From Arthrobacter sp. ok362 (GTDB taxonomy: Bacteria; Actinomycetota; Actinomycetes; Actinomycetales; Micrococcaceae), in NCBI RefSeq assembly GCF_900102785.1, contig NZ_FNGC01000012.1, positions 104,496 through 168,495 of the forward strand: a stretch of DNA of 64,000 nt. Direction: 5' to 3'. Below, piece by piece: positions 17,405 through 25,391 of this stretch. Position 1 is the first letter of the stretch. Every line of letters starts with the position of its first letter. The notes beneath the pieces are model-generated. The model saw only the letters and a program-made list of their open reading frames with translations, did not search any database and was not told the origin of the DNA. The position numbers and the translations under genes were made by a program.

Positions 17405-18286
17405 TTAGCTCGTGGGCCGATTAGGCTCATCTGCATCCCACGTCAGGTCGGCGCCCTCGGGTATCTGGAGGGCCTCGATTCCCGGATCGGCGACGATTTC
17501 CGAGATGAGGTTTTGGCTGCCCCCGATGATTGTTGAGTCAAAGTCGATCTCCGTGACCAGGGTCCAGGCGCGGTCCGCGGGCCAAATGAGACTGGGGGAC
17601 TGTGGCCAGTGTGCATCAAGTGTCCACGGTGCGGTGCGGGCCCAGCCGGGGCTGGCGAACCTAATCGGAGCTTCGGAGAACAGGAAATGGGCTCTCCCGG
17701 GAAGCTCGAGCCGGGGTCCATTGGCTACGGCGGCGGGCAGCAGCCCTGACCCGCCGTCGGCTCCGGAGGAGGGCGCAGGGGCGGCGCTGTCGGCGTCGAC
17801 GAGGGGCAGCCGGCTGTAGCCGGCGGGGCTGGCGAGTCCTCCCCAGCCCTCCCATACGGCGGCGACCCCAGAATCAGGGCTTGCCGTGTGCCGACACAGG
17901 ATTGTGGCGACGCGGGCAAGGACGTGGACATCCAGATTGCCTGGCCGTGGTTCGCCATATCGCCACCCGGCGGCGTCGATCACTTCGCGGTATTCCGCGG
18001 ACTGCGGTCCGGTTATGCGGTGAAACTGGGCCAGCGGATGCATGGACGTGCCGAAGGCTTTGGCAACGCAGGACCAGGAGACATGTTCGACGTCGATCGC
18101 CGAAGAAGTTGGCCTGTCGTGTCCGTGCCAGGTGCCGGTGCCGGCTGGCCTGTCCCGCGTCGCGGGGTGAAACACGCGGGCGTAGGCCTCATATCCGTGC
18201 GGCACCACGCAGTGCATGTCCCTCGCGGAACGGTCCAGAAGTGGAGGCAGCCAGTGGCCGCATTCAACGTCCCCGATGGGTTCCAT
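17405..18286 (-). CDS. Conserved actinobacterial protein of unknown function
   Basis: 293 residues, soluble, no signal peptide or membrane helix. Tryptophan-rich patches (SWSCVAKAFG, GWRYGEPRPGNLD, VWEGWGG, SPSLIWPADRAWTLVTEID) and an acidic C-terminus (IDFDSTIIGGS, EGADLTWDADEPN) are features I associate with a widespread but uncharacterised actinobacterial family. No catalytic motif is evident. It stands alone, 119 bp from the VOC gene on the same strand. Confidence 0.65.
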   Translation of the reverse strand: MEPIGDVECGHWLPPLLDRSARDMHCVVPHGYEAYARVFHPATRDRPAGTGTWHGHDRPTSSAIDVEHVSWSCVAKAFGTSMHPLAQFHRITGPQSAEYREVIDAAGWRYGEPRPGNLDVHVLARVATILCRHTASPDSGVAAVWEGWGGLASPAGYSRLPLVDADSAAPAPSSGADGGSGLLPAAVANGPRLELPGRAHFLFSEAPIRFASPGWARTAPWTLDAHWPQSPSLIWPADRAWTLVTEIDFDSTIIGGSQNLISEIVADPGIEALQIPEGADLTWDADEPNRPTS

Positions 18287-18472
18287 GTGCCCAGCCTAGG
18301 GTCTCGGACCCCGACACGGTTCGGGCTACGCAAGACGGGGAACCAGAGGCCTGCGTCACGAAAAGTCGCATCTGATTTGTTACTCTCTTTTCCTTTTGTG
18401 CGGCTAATGCAATTGCTATTCTGAATTTGGTCAGGAAGAGGCCGCCTACCTCATTGCGGGAGTTCCTGCCTC

Positions 18473-18670
18473 ATGCCCACCAGAGTCGATGTCACCGTCA
18501 CTGCCGATGCGGACTCTCTGGCGGCCGCCCTGAAGCCTCTCGGCTACATGGCCTCCCGCAGCGTCGCCGCCCTGCTCGCGGTTTCAGGCTTGAGAACCCC
18601 CACGGCAGCCGGCCGGCCGACTTTCGTTCGCGCCCCGCCGCGGGAGCCCGGTTGGGGTGGGGCCGCGTGA
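18473..18670 (+). CDS. Possible small protein (weak)
   Basis: A 65-codon ORF with GGGAG ten bases before ATG. Third positions are mostly G/C in the first 40 codons, as expected for a real gene here. Its TGA overlaps a GTG at 18667 as GTGA, the coupling style seen elsewhere in this window. The tail is proline/arginine rich and could be non-coding. No family recognised. Confidence 0.25.
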   Translation: MPTRVDVTVTADADSLAAALKPLGYMASRSVAALLAVSGLRTPTAAGRPTFVRAPPREPGWGGAA

Positions 18671-19029
18671 TCGGCACTGGGTCGCGGCGGCCGGGCAGCA
18701 GGATCTTTTACACGTTCCGGCACTGGCCGCAGGTGCCTACTGGTGACCTCCCGCAGCTTCGGCGGGAGCTGGCGCATAGCCAGGAACCGGCAGATGAAGT
18801 TGCAGCGTCCGAGCTCCTGCGGATCATCAACACGGAACTGCGGGGGCGCGGCCGGCGCCGCGAGTGGCGCCTGAATGTGGTCGGGGCGCGATCACGCCGT
18901 CGACTTCGGCGAGGGCGGCCAGGCAAGCAGGACCAAAAGCCGGGTCCAGGCTTCCCAGAGACCAGCGCGGATGCGGCCCGTGAGAAACGAATCGGGGGTG
19001 GCCGCATCCGCGCTGACACGCACTCATAG
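18667..19029 (+). CDS. Possible small basic protein (weak)
   Basis: A 120-codon ORF starting at GTG 18667, overlapping the upstream stop. The middle (VPTGDLPQLRRELAHSQEPA and ASELLRIINTELRGRGR) looks like a genuine helical protein with GC-rich third positions. The last third is low-complexity Arg/Gly and may be read-through of non-coding sequence. The whole 18287-19254 interval otherwise shows no gene I can support. Confidence 0.25.
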   Translation: MIGTGSRRPGSRIFYTFRHWPQVPTGDLPQLRRELAHSQEPADEVAASELLRIINTELRGRGRRREWRLNVVGARSRRRLRRGRPGKQDQKPGPGFPETSADAAREKRIGGGRIRADTHS

Positions 19030-19254
19030 TGCAAAGCATGCCCGGTATTCTGCTGGCGCCTGAGGGCGCGGACCAGTCAGGCTGATCGCGAGGCGCGGAC
19101 CCATCGGGCACGTGGCCGGCCACCACGGATGACGTAAACCCCTGCCTCCGCGGGACAATCTGGACCTGCCGCCAATGCCGGGCACTATGTCCCGTCCCGC
19201 CTTATTGCCCGCAATGTAATACTATTTGGGGGCATGCGGCCGGAAGGAGCATGA

Positions 19255-19998
19255 GTGGAACTTGCAGGGCAGCGTTTTGTTGGCAGGACCGCGGAGGAGC
19301 TTCAGGACCTCGTGCTGTCCAGCGAGGACCTGGACGAATTTCTGGGCGAACTGGCCCAACACACAGCCATTGGGCTATCCCACGCGGAGCGGGCAGTCAT
19401 CTGCGCCGTAACTGTCGCGAGGCCTAAGCGACCCGCCGCGACCGGTGCCGGCAGCCAGAGGACATTTGAACTCGAAGAGCTCCAGGCCGAGGCCGGCGAG
19501 GGCCCCTGCATCACCGCCATGAGCGGAGCACGCACCGTATATGTCAGGGACGTGGCGCGCGAGAGCCGGTGGCCAGACTTCGGTCAAGCGGCAGCGGAAC
19601 GGGGATACGTTGCCGTCCTGGCGGTCCCCATCGGTCTGGACGACGGATGCCGGGCCGCCCTGAGCTTCTACGCCACGCACCGTTCCGGATTTACGGAGAG
19701 CGAAATCTTCACCGCAGAAGACTTCGCCCGGCAGGTCTCAATGCCCTTACGTCTTGCCTTGCGGATCGGCCGGCTCCAAGAGGCCCGCGATGACCTCGAG
19801 TCGGCCATGAAATCACGTACGGTCATCGACATGGCCATCGGCGTGGTCATGGCCCAGAACAGGTGCCGCCCGGACGAGGCATTCACTTTGCTCCGCAAAG
19901 CCTCCAACGCCCGCAACACCAAGGTGCGCGAGGTCGCGTCATCCATCGTTGCTGCGATCGCCGGCACAACAGATGTTCGCTCACGCTTCGACCTGTAG
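19255..19998 (+). CDS. GAF-ANTAR RNA-binding antitermination regulator
   Basis: 247 residues. A GAF sensor domain (about 20-165, with LQAEAGEGPCITAM, the usual ligand-pocket strand) is followed by an ANTAR RNA-binding domain (about 175-235: KSRTVIDMAIGVVMAQNRC, with the conserved A-x-G-x-x-M). ANTAR domains bind paired hexaloop hairpins in nascent RNA and prevent termination, so this is a signal-dependent antiterminator; its targets are not obvious here. GTG start with AAGGAG. It is monocistronic and convergent with the DinB gene. Confidence 0.88.
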   Translation: MELAGQRFVGRTAEELQDLVLSSEDLDEFLGELAQHTAIGLSHAERAVICAVTVARPKRPAATGAGSQRTFELEELQAEAGEGPCITAMSGARTVYVRDVARESRWPDFGQAAAERGYVAVLAVPIGLDDGCRAALSFYATHRSGFTESEIFTAEDFARQVSMPLRLALRIGRLQEARDDLESAMKSRTVIDMAIGVVMAQNRCRPDEAFTLLRKASNARNTKVREVASSIVAAIAGTTDVRSRFDL

Positions 19999-20022
19999 GA
20001 GACGCCCGAGCGGCCGGCGCCG

Positions 20023-20523
20023 TCAGGAGCGCGCCGCGAGGATCTGTTCACGCAGAATGTCCGCGTGGCCGCAGTGCTGGGCGAGTTCCCTGAGCATGTG
20101 CAGATAGACCCACCGCAGGGGCAGCGGACCGCGCCGGTTGCCCTTGACAAGGTCGTCAAGATCGAGGGAAGCGGCCCGACGGCGTGAATCCTGGCAGGCC
20201 TGGAGGTAGGCGGCCTGGAGGCCCGCGATGGTGTCGTCCGCCTCGAGGACGAACGATTCATCGGGCGTGGCCGGAATGCCGATTTCCTGCCGCGTCCTGC
20301 ACGTGATGGCCTCGTCAAACCAGACCTTTTCCACGACGGTGGCGTGCTTGAGAAGCCCCAGGAGAGTGGTCCTTGACGGGACCAGGGATGCCCGGGCCTC
20401 CTGCTCGGTCAGCCCGTCGAGGCAGGCGCGCAGATCCGCACGATGCTCATCGAGGAAGGCATCGAACTGGGTCCGCGTGTCCGCAGTGAAGGTGTCCGGG
20501 TCCATGCTGGGGTTTGGTCTCAT
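20023..20523 (-). CDS. DinB/DUF664 family protein
   Basis: 166 residues from ATG 20523 (ATG 20505 is an alternative). Four-helix DinB fold with three metal-type histidines spaced as in DUF664 proteins: one in LLKHATVVE, and H/H in LRELAQHCGHADI. The family includes thiol-dependent metalloenzymes such as mycothiol-dependent maleylpyruvate isomerase relatives and many unknowns. It sits next to a mycothiol-enzyme operon on the same strand, which makes a mycothiol S-transferase-type role possible. Confidence 0.75.
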   Translation of the reverse strand: MRPNPSMDPDTFTADTRTQFDAFLDEHRADLRACLDGLTEQEARASLVPSRTTLLGLLKHATVVEKVWFDEAITCRTRQEIGIPATPDESFVLEADDTIAGLQAAYLQACQDSRRRAASLDLDDLVKGNRRGPLPLRWVYLHMLRELAQHCGHADILREQILAARS

Positions 20524-20625
20524 GGCCTCACAGCCTAGTACCCGGCGGCCGCGATTCGGGGGACCCGGACCCGCCCGTGCGGTCCAGGTCCCCACGAATC
20601 CGACTTGGGCGGAACGGGATCGCGG

Positions 20626-21270
20626 TCAGTGCCCCCGCGCGATCCATTCCTCAAGGTGCGGGGCCTCGGCGCCGATCGTCGTCGGATCCCCGTGCCCGGT
20701 CCGGACCGCCGTGTGCGCGGGGAGTGGCAGGAGCCGGGTCCGGATGGACTCGATGATGGTAGGGAAGTCACTGAAGGAACGTCCGGTCGCTCCCGGGCCG
20801 CCCTTGAACAGCGTGTCCCCGCTAAACACAGTGTTTTCCAATTCTGTGCCTTCGCCCTCGAGAAGGAAGCACACGGACCCCGGCGAGTGCCCGGGGGTGT
20901 GCAGTGCCACCAGACTCGCCCCTGCGACGTCGAACGTGTCGCCGTCGGCAATGGCGTGGTCCGGCTCGGTGCCGGGGAACACCCGCTCCCACAGCATCCA
21001 GTCATCCCGGTTCAGGTACACGGGCGCGTTCACGAGCGTGCGGACCTGGCCCACGGCGCGGATGTGGTCATCGTGGCCGTGCGTGAGCAGGATCGCCGTG
21101 ACCTTCCTGCCGGCGACAGCGGCGGCGACGGCAGCGGGATCGTGGGCCGGGTCGATGATGACGCATTCGGCGTCGTCCCCGAGGATCCAGACGTTGTTGT
21201 CAACGTCCCACGTCCCGCCGTCGAGCGAAAACGTCCCGGAGGTGACCAGCCGGTCGATCCGGACGCTCAC
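20626..21270 (-). CDS. Metallo-beta-lactamase-fold hydrolase (probable S-formylmycothiol hydrolase)
   Basis: 214 residues. Glyoxalase-II-like MBL fold with the metal motif THGHDDH (about residues 63-69), a second ligand histidine in HTPGHSPGS, the bridging aspartate in FSGDTLF and a last histidine in RTGHGD. The GTG start at 21270 overlaps the upstream dehydrogenase stop as GTGA, so the two are co-translated. In actinobacteria this gene accompanies mycothiol-dependent formaldehyde dehydrogenase and is thought to hydrolyse the S-formylmycothiol product. That assignment is from context. Confidence 0.82.
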   Translation of the reverse strand: MSVRIDRLVTSGTFSLDGGTWDVDNNVWILGDDAECVIIDPAHDPAAVAAAVAGRKVTAILLTHGHDDHIRAVGQVRTLVNAPVYLNRDDWMLWERVFPGTEPDHAIADGDTFDVAGASLVALHTPGHSPGSVCFLLEGEGTELENTVFSGDTLFKGGPGATGRSFSDFPTIIESIRTRLLPLPAHTAVRTGHGDPTTIGAEAPHLEEWIARGH

Positions 21271-22352
21271 AGCTCCACCACCGAGCGCAGCACCGCGCCC
21301 GCGTGCATCTTCGAGAAGGCTTCCTCGATCTGCTCGATCGTGATCCGCTCGGTCACGAAGGCGTCCAGGTCCAGCTTGCCCTGCCGGTAGAGGCTGATGA
21401 GTGTGGGGAAGTCGCGCGAGGGCAGGCAGTCGCCGTACCAGGAGGACTTCAGCGACCCGCCGCGGCCGAACACGTCCAGCAGCGGCAGTTCCAGCGTCAT
21501 CTCGGGGCTCGGCACGCCCACCAGGACCACCGTGCCGGCGAGGTCCCGGGCGTAGAAGGCCTGCTTGTACGTTTCCGGGCGGCCGACGGCGTCGATCACC
21601 ACATCGGCGCCGAAACCGCCGGTTAGTTCGCGGATTGCCTCCACGGGGTCGACGGCGGAGGAGTCCACCGTGTGGGTGGCGCCGAGCTCCTTGGCGCGCT
21701 GGAGCTTCTTGGCGTCGATGTCGACGGCGATCACGGTGGTGGCGCCGGCGAGCGCCGCGCCGGCGACGGCCGCCACTCCCACTCCGCCGCAGCCGATCAC
21801 TGCCACCGAATCGCCGCGCTGGACGTTTCCGGTGTTGATCGCCGCGCCGATGCCTGCCATGACGCCGCAGCCGAGCAGGCCGACGGCGGCGGGATCGGCG
21901 TCGGGGTCCACCTTGGTGCACTGGCCGGCGGCCACGAGGGTCTTTTCGGCGAAGGCTCCGATGCCCAACGCGGCCGTCAGCTCCGTGCCGTCCTCCAGGG
22001 TCATCTTCTGGGTGGCGTTGTGCGTGTTGAAGCAGTACTGCGGCTGGCCGCGGCGGCAGGCACGGCACTCGCCGCAGACGGCCCGCCAGTTCAGCACCAC
22101 GCGGTCACCGGGGGCAACCTCGGTGACGTCCGGCCCCACGGCGCTGACAACACCGGTGGCCTCGTGGCCGAGCAGGAAGGGGAAGTCGTCGTTGATGGCG
22201 CCCTGCTTGTAGTGCAGATCGGTGTGGCAGACGCCGCAGGTGAGGATGTCCACGAGGGCCTCGCCGGGGCCGGGGTCCGGCACCAGGATCGTCTCCAGGG
22301 TGACGTCGGCATTCTTGGTACGGACTACTGCGGCCTTGACTTTATGGACCAT
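21267..22352 (-). CDS. mscR: Mycothiol-dependent formaldehyde dehydrogenase / S-nitrosomycothiol reductase
   Basis: 361-residue class III-type zinc alcohol dehydrogenase. Catalytic zinc residues are in CGVCHTD (Cys near 38) and GHEATG; the structural zinc cysteines are in [15 protein letters not shown]; the NAD loop is [10 protein letters not shown]. Length and motifs match MscR/AdhE2, which oxidises S-hydroxymethylmycothiol with NAD and reduces S-nitrosomycothiol. ATG 22352 follows AGAGGAG at good spacing. It is followed by the MBL hydrolase with a 4-base overlap and preceded on the same strand by mycoredoxin. Confidence 0.92.
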   Translation of the reverse strand: MVHKVKAAVVRTKNADVTLETILVPDPGPGEALVDILTCGVCHTDLHYKQGAINDDFPFLLGHEATGVVSAVGPDVTEVAPGDRVVLNWRAVCGECRACRRGQPQYCFNTHNATQKMTLEDGTELTAALGIGAFAEKTLVAAGQCTKVDPDADPAAVGLLGCGVMAGIGAAINTGNVQRGDSVAVIGCGGVGVAAVAGAALAGATTVIAVDIDAKKLQRAKELGATHTVDSSAVDPVEAIRELTGGFGADVVIDAVGRPETYKQAFYARDLAGTVVLVGVPSPEMTLELPLLDVFGRGGSLKSSWYGDCLPSRDFPTLISLYRQGKLDLDAFVTERITIEQIEEAFSKMHAGAVLRSVVEL

Positions 22353-22413
22353 GAAACAAGCTCCTCTGCTCTGAACGCGGATTTCTCGCACAACTTACTG
22401 GCACAACGGGCGG

Positions 22414-22440
22414 CGGCGCGGCCCTTGGGAGGCCGCGCCG
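22414..22440 (-). terminator. Hairpin between mycoredoxin and mscR
   Basis: CGGCGCGGCC and GGCCGCGCCG form a perfect 10-bp stem around a 7-base loop, 37 bp past the mycoredoxin stop. No T-run. It suggests mycoredoxin and mscR are separate transcription units, although partial read-through is possible. Confidence 0.6.
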
Positions 22441-22476
22441 TCGTGGTTTGGTGTTGTCCTTGGATACCGGAAGGGA

Positions 22477-22734
22477 CTAGGCGGCGAGCCGGCTCTTGAC
22501 CTCTGCTGCGGAGGGATTGGTGGCGGCGGTGCCGTCCGGGAACAGCACCGTGGGGACGGTGCGGTTGCCTCCGTTGAGCTGCTCGACGAGATCGGTCGTG
22601 CCTTCGACTTCCTCGATGTTGATCTCGGTGTACCCGATGCCCTGCGCGTCCAGCTGCTTCTTCAACCGGTTGCAGTAGCCGCACCACGTGGTCGAAAACA
22701 TGGTGATGGTGCCGGATTCGGGGGTGAAGTCCAC
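22477..22734 (-). CDS. mrx1: Mycoredoxin (glutaredoxin-like, mycothiol-dependent)
   Basis: 85 residues. Thioredoxin fold with active site WCGYC near residues 18-22, the cis-proline loop TVPTVLF and a C-terminal helix. The CGYC motif and small size match mycoredoxin-1, which reduces protein-mycothiol mixed disulfides. GTG 22734 is the start chosen because GAGGAG lies six bases upstream; the frame extends further without one. It is upstream of mscR on the same strand. Confidence 0.88.
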   Translation of the reverse strand: MDFTPESGTITMFSTTWCGYCNRLKKQLDAQGIGYTEINIEEVEGTTDLVEQLNGGNRTVPTVLFPDGTAATNPSAAEVKSRLAA

Positions 22735-22900
22735 GAAGTTCTCCTCAAGCTTGTGGTTGGGGCCGGCGTGTAGGGCCGGGCGCCCACTGAAGTCGTACGT
22801 CACTGCAAACAACCGTACCCCGGAGCCTGCTATTCCCGCAGGCGCGTGGCGGAGCCAGGGGGCGGATGACATGGAATGGGTGCGGTGGCATGCTGGTGCC

Positions 22901-23647
22901 ATGTGTGGACGCTACGTGATGGCCCGGGCCGTCGGAGACCTGCTGGCCGAATTCGACGCCGGGCTGGAAGATGAGATCGCGATTCCGCCGTCGTGGAACG
23001 TGGCCCCGACGGCGGATGTGCCGATCCTGCTCGAACGGCTGGTGGACGGAGAGCCGGTGCGCCAACTGCACATTGCGCGCTGGGGTCTGGTGCCCTCCTG
23101 GGCCAAGGACCCGGGAATAGGGTCAAAGATGATCAATGCCCGCAGCGAGACGGTGCTGGAGAAGCCCGCCTTCCGGAAAGCCACCCGCTCCCGTCGCTGT
23201 GCCGTCCCGGCGGACGGCTACTACGAGTGGAAGGGCGAGGGCCGCAGCAAGCAGCCCTACTACGTCCATCCCACGGACGGGCACCCCATTGTCTTCGCGG
23301 GACTCTATGAATGGTGGAGGGATCCGTCCAAGGCGGAGGGCGACCCGGAGCGCTGGATGCTCTCGACCTCGATCATGACCACCGACTCACCGCCGGAGGG
23401 CTACGCCGGGGGAATGCTGGCCGAGCTGACCGCGCTGCATGACAGGGTTCCGCTGCCCATGAACCGCGAGACCATGCAGACGTGGCTGGACCCGCAGGCC
23501 GATGACGCGGCCGGACTCGTGGACCTGGTCCGGGCCGGGGCGCACGACGTCGCGGAAGGTTGGAAGATTGACGCCGTCGGCACCGCCGTCGGGAACGTCA
23601 AGAATGACTCGCCGGAACTCATCCAGCCGGTAGGGAGCCTGTTCTAG
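22901..23647 (+). CDS. SRAP/YedK-type DNA-protein crosslink protein
   Basis: 248 residues. It starts MCGRY, so removal of Met exposes Cys2, the nucleophile that crosslinks to abasic sites in single-stranded DNA in HMCES/YedK. Other hallmarks are NVAPT, WGLVPSWAKD, NARSETV, ADGYYEWKG (active-site Glu) and LHDRVPLPM (active-site His). It protects abasic sites at forks and also has the autoproteolysis signature. Ribosome site is weak. It stands alone, divergent from mycoredoxin. Confidence 0.9.
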   Translation: MCGRYVMARAVGDLLAEFDAGLEDEIAIPPSWNVAPTADVPILLERLVDGEPVRQLHIARWGLVPSWAKDPGIGSKMINARSETVLEKPAFRKATRSRRCAVPADGYYEWKGEGRSKQPYYVHPTDGHPIVFAGLYEWWRDPSKAEGDPERWMLSTSIMTTDSPPEGYAGGMLAELTALHDRVPLPMNRETMQTWLDPQADDAAGLVDLVRAGAHDVAEGWKIDAVGTAVGNVKNDSPELIQPVGSLF

Positions 23648-23680
23648 GGAGTCGCTTCCCGTGACGCCTGAACTCTCTGG

Positions 23681-24103
23681 TCAGAGCGTCACTTTGCCGC
23701 CGCCGTCGACCGCCCAGCCGGGGTTGAAGGCGACCTCCCAGCGGTAGCCGTCGGGATCGGCAAAGTAGCCGGTGTAGCCGCCCCAGGGCTGGGTCTTCGG
23801 CGCCGCGACGATGAGGGCTCCTGCGGTCTCGGCTTCGGCCATCACCCAGTCGACTTCCGCCGTGCTGGCCAGGTTGTGGCTGAGCGTGATGCACGCAATG
23901 CCGGCAGGGGGATCGGTGGCCGCTTCGGACTGCATTTGTCCCGCGTCCCAGAGCGAGAGGATGAGGCCGTAGTTGGCCTGGATGAAGAGCACCTCGCCGG
24001 GGACTTCCCGGTGGACCGGCCATCCGAGGCCATCAACGTAAAAGCGGCGTGAGGCGTCAACACTGCGGACACCCAGCGAAATTAAGTCGACTCGTGGCTG
24101 CAT
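23681..24103 (-). CDS. Single-domain VOC protein
   Basis: 140 residues, one VOC domain: ISLGVRSVDASRRFYVDGLGW at the start and YFADPDGYRWEVAFNP near the end, carrying the usual metal-side Glu. Typical lactoylglutathione-lyase-like actinobacterial protein of unknown substrate. Its start codon is only 14 bp from that of the divergent chorismate mutase gene, leaving almost no room for two leaders. Confidence 0.8.
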   Translation of the reverse strand: MQPRVDLISLGVRSVDASRRFYVDGLGWPVHREVPGEVLFIQANYGLILSLWDAGQMQSEAATDPPAGIACITLSHNLASTAEVDWVMAEAETAGALIVAAPKTQPWGGYTGYFADPDGYRWEVAFNPGWAVDGGGKVTL

Positions 24104-24117
24104 CTTTCGATACTGTC

Positions 24118-24444
24118 ATGCACATGCCCACAAATCACGCAGACGACAAGGCCGCCCAGGCCGACCGGGAACAGCTCGCCGCCGTGCGGGTGGCTGTTGA
24201 CGAGGTGGACGAGCAGATCGTGTCCTTGATCGGGCGCCGTGAACGGCTGATCCGGATCGCCGGAACCCTCAAGGCGGACAGCGCCGAGGTCCGTGCGCCC
24301 GGGCGGGTGGAGCGGGTCATCGAACACGTCCGCGCCACGGCGGAACACAAGGACATCGACGTCGAACTCGTCGAGAAGACGTACCGGGCCATGATCGACG
24401 CCTTCATCACCCTCGAGCTGGAAGTGTACAAGTCCACCTCCTAG
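24118..24444 (+). CDS. AroQ-type chorismate mutase
   Basis: 108 residues (106 if ATG 24124 is used). All-helical AroQ fold: RVAVDEVDEQIVSLIGRRERL in helix 1 with the active-site Arg, KADSAEVRAPGRVERVIEHV in helix 2 and AMIDAFITLELE in helix 3. It converts chorismate to prephenate for Phe/Tyr synthesis. No clear ribosome site precedes the ATG, and the divergent VOC start is 14 bp away, so leaderless translation is likely. Confidence 0.85.
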   Translation: MHMPTNHADDKAAQADREQLAAVRVAVDEVDEQIVSLIGRRERLIRIAGTLKADSAEVRAPGRVERVIEHVRATAEHKDIDVELVEKTYRAMIDAFITLELEVYKSTS

Positions 24445-24465
24445 CAGGGGCCTGTCGGAAGGTGC

Positions 24466-24852
24466 CTAGAGAGACTCTTCGACCGGCACGTTGGCCTGGT
24501 AGTCCCGGCCGTCACAATCGCTGAACGCCGTCATGAGGTGGCCCTTGGGCAGGCCCAGCACAGTCGCGATGGGAAAGTTTCCGGTGATCGTGTTTCCTGA
24601 GTGTTCCACGCCCTTGAGGTCGAAGTTCTCTTCCGTGCCGTCATGGTTGAAGTAGTAGAAGGAAACGGCCTCGCCGTTCATGAACTCAATGCCCAGTCTC
24701 CGCTGATGGGAGTAGTCCGGCCCGGCTGCGAGTAGACCCACCACGTAGGCGCCTTGCCCCGGGATATTTCCGTCTATATCAAAGGTCGCCACCAAGGTTG
24801 AATTCTTGGCGGCGATCTTTACGTGCTTCAGGAGTGCGATATGGGAGCTCAT
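24466..24852 (-). CDS. Hypothetical small soluble protein
   Basis: 128 residues, no signal or membrane segment. Beta-rich composition (NSTLVATFDIDGNIPGQGAY, YYFNHDGTEENFDL) and an acidic C-terminus. GC and third-position GC are lower than in neighbouring core genes. Convergent with chorismate mutase. I recognise no family. Confidence 0.6.
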   Translation of the reverse strand: MSSHIALLKHVKIAAKNSTLVATFDIDGNIPGQGAYVVGLLAAGPDYSHQRRLGIEFMNGEAVSFYYFNHDGTEENFDLKGVEHSGNTITGNFPIATVLGLPKGHLMTAFSDCDGRDYQANVPVEESL

Positions 24853-24933
24853 GGCTCAATCCTGCTACCTGCATCTGCGTCCGTCCACCCCCGATCTGGG
24901 TTTTGTGGCCTCTCCGACGTAGACTGGTTTTAT

Positions 24934-24949
24934 TCGAAGATATGTTCGA
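24934..24949. promoter_or_regulatory. LexA/SOS box upstream of DUF6504-dnaE2
   Basis: TCGAAGATATGTTCGA differs from the Gram-positive/actinobacterial LexA consensus TCGAACATATGTTCGA at one position. It lies 128 bp before the DUF6504 start and 454 bp before dnaE2, consistent with DNA-damage induction of the mutagenic polymerase. Confidence 0.75.
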
Positions 24950-25061
24950 GTATGAATTCGTAGTGCTAGCAATACGGCTAGAAGTACGGCGAGCAGAAGC
25001 GCTAGCAGAAGCGGGGACTGGGCCGGCTCCAGCCCGGATTGGGTCGGGAGGCAACGTGGGC

Positions 25062-25391
25062 ATGTTCAGCGAGTCTGTGGATGTCGTCTGCACGCCCGCA
25101 GGCCAGCCCCTGCGCCTCGACTGGGCCGGCCGGCGCTACACGGTCTGCGCGGAACCCGTCCGTTGGTATGAGCGCCGGCAGTGGTGGGCGGAGGAAAGCC
25201 GGGCGCCGCTCGGGAGCGGTCCGGGGCTGGTGGATCACGAGATCTGGCGGGTCCAGGTGCGTGCCGCCGGGAACAACGCCGCGGACTCCCCCCTCACCCT
25301 TGACCTGACCCGGCATGTCGGCAGCGGCCGGTGGCGGCTCCTGAGGATCCACGACGCACTGCAGCCCCTCCGGAAGCCCAAAACAGCATGA
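25062..25391 (+). CDS. DUF6504 family protein upstream of dnaE2
   Basis: 109 residues from ATG 25062 (GTG 25056, four bases after GGGAGG, is the alternative). Conserved core: PLRLDWAGRRYTVCAEPVRW, WWAEE, EIWRVQV, and a closing WRLLRIHD. This small family typically sits between the ImuB Y-family protein and DnaE2 in Micrococcales and probably acts with the mutasome; function unproven. Its TGA overlaps the dnaE2 ATG as ATGA. The frame is open back to an ATG at 24942 inside the SOS box, an unlikely start. Confidence 0.75.
   Translation: MFSESVDVVCTPAGQPLRLDWAGRRYTVCAEPVRWYERRQWWAEESRAPLGSGPGLVDHEIWRVQVRAAGNNAADSPLTLDLTRHVGSGRWRLLRIHDALQPLRKPKTA

Noticed and set aside
24942..25061. N-terminal extension of the DUF6504 protein
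   Set aside because: Its ATG lies inside the SOS box, so the start would overlap the operator; the extension has no family resemblance.
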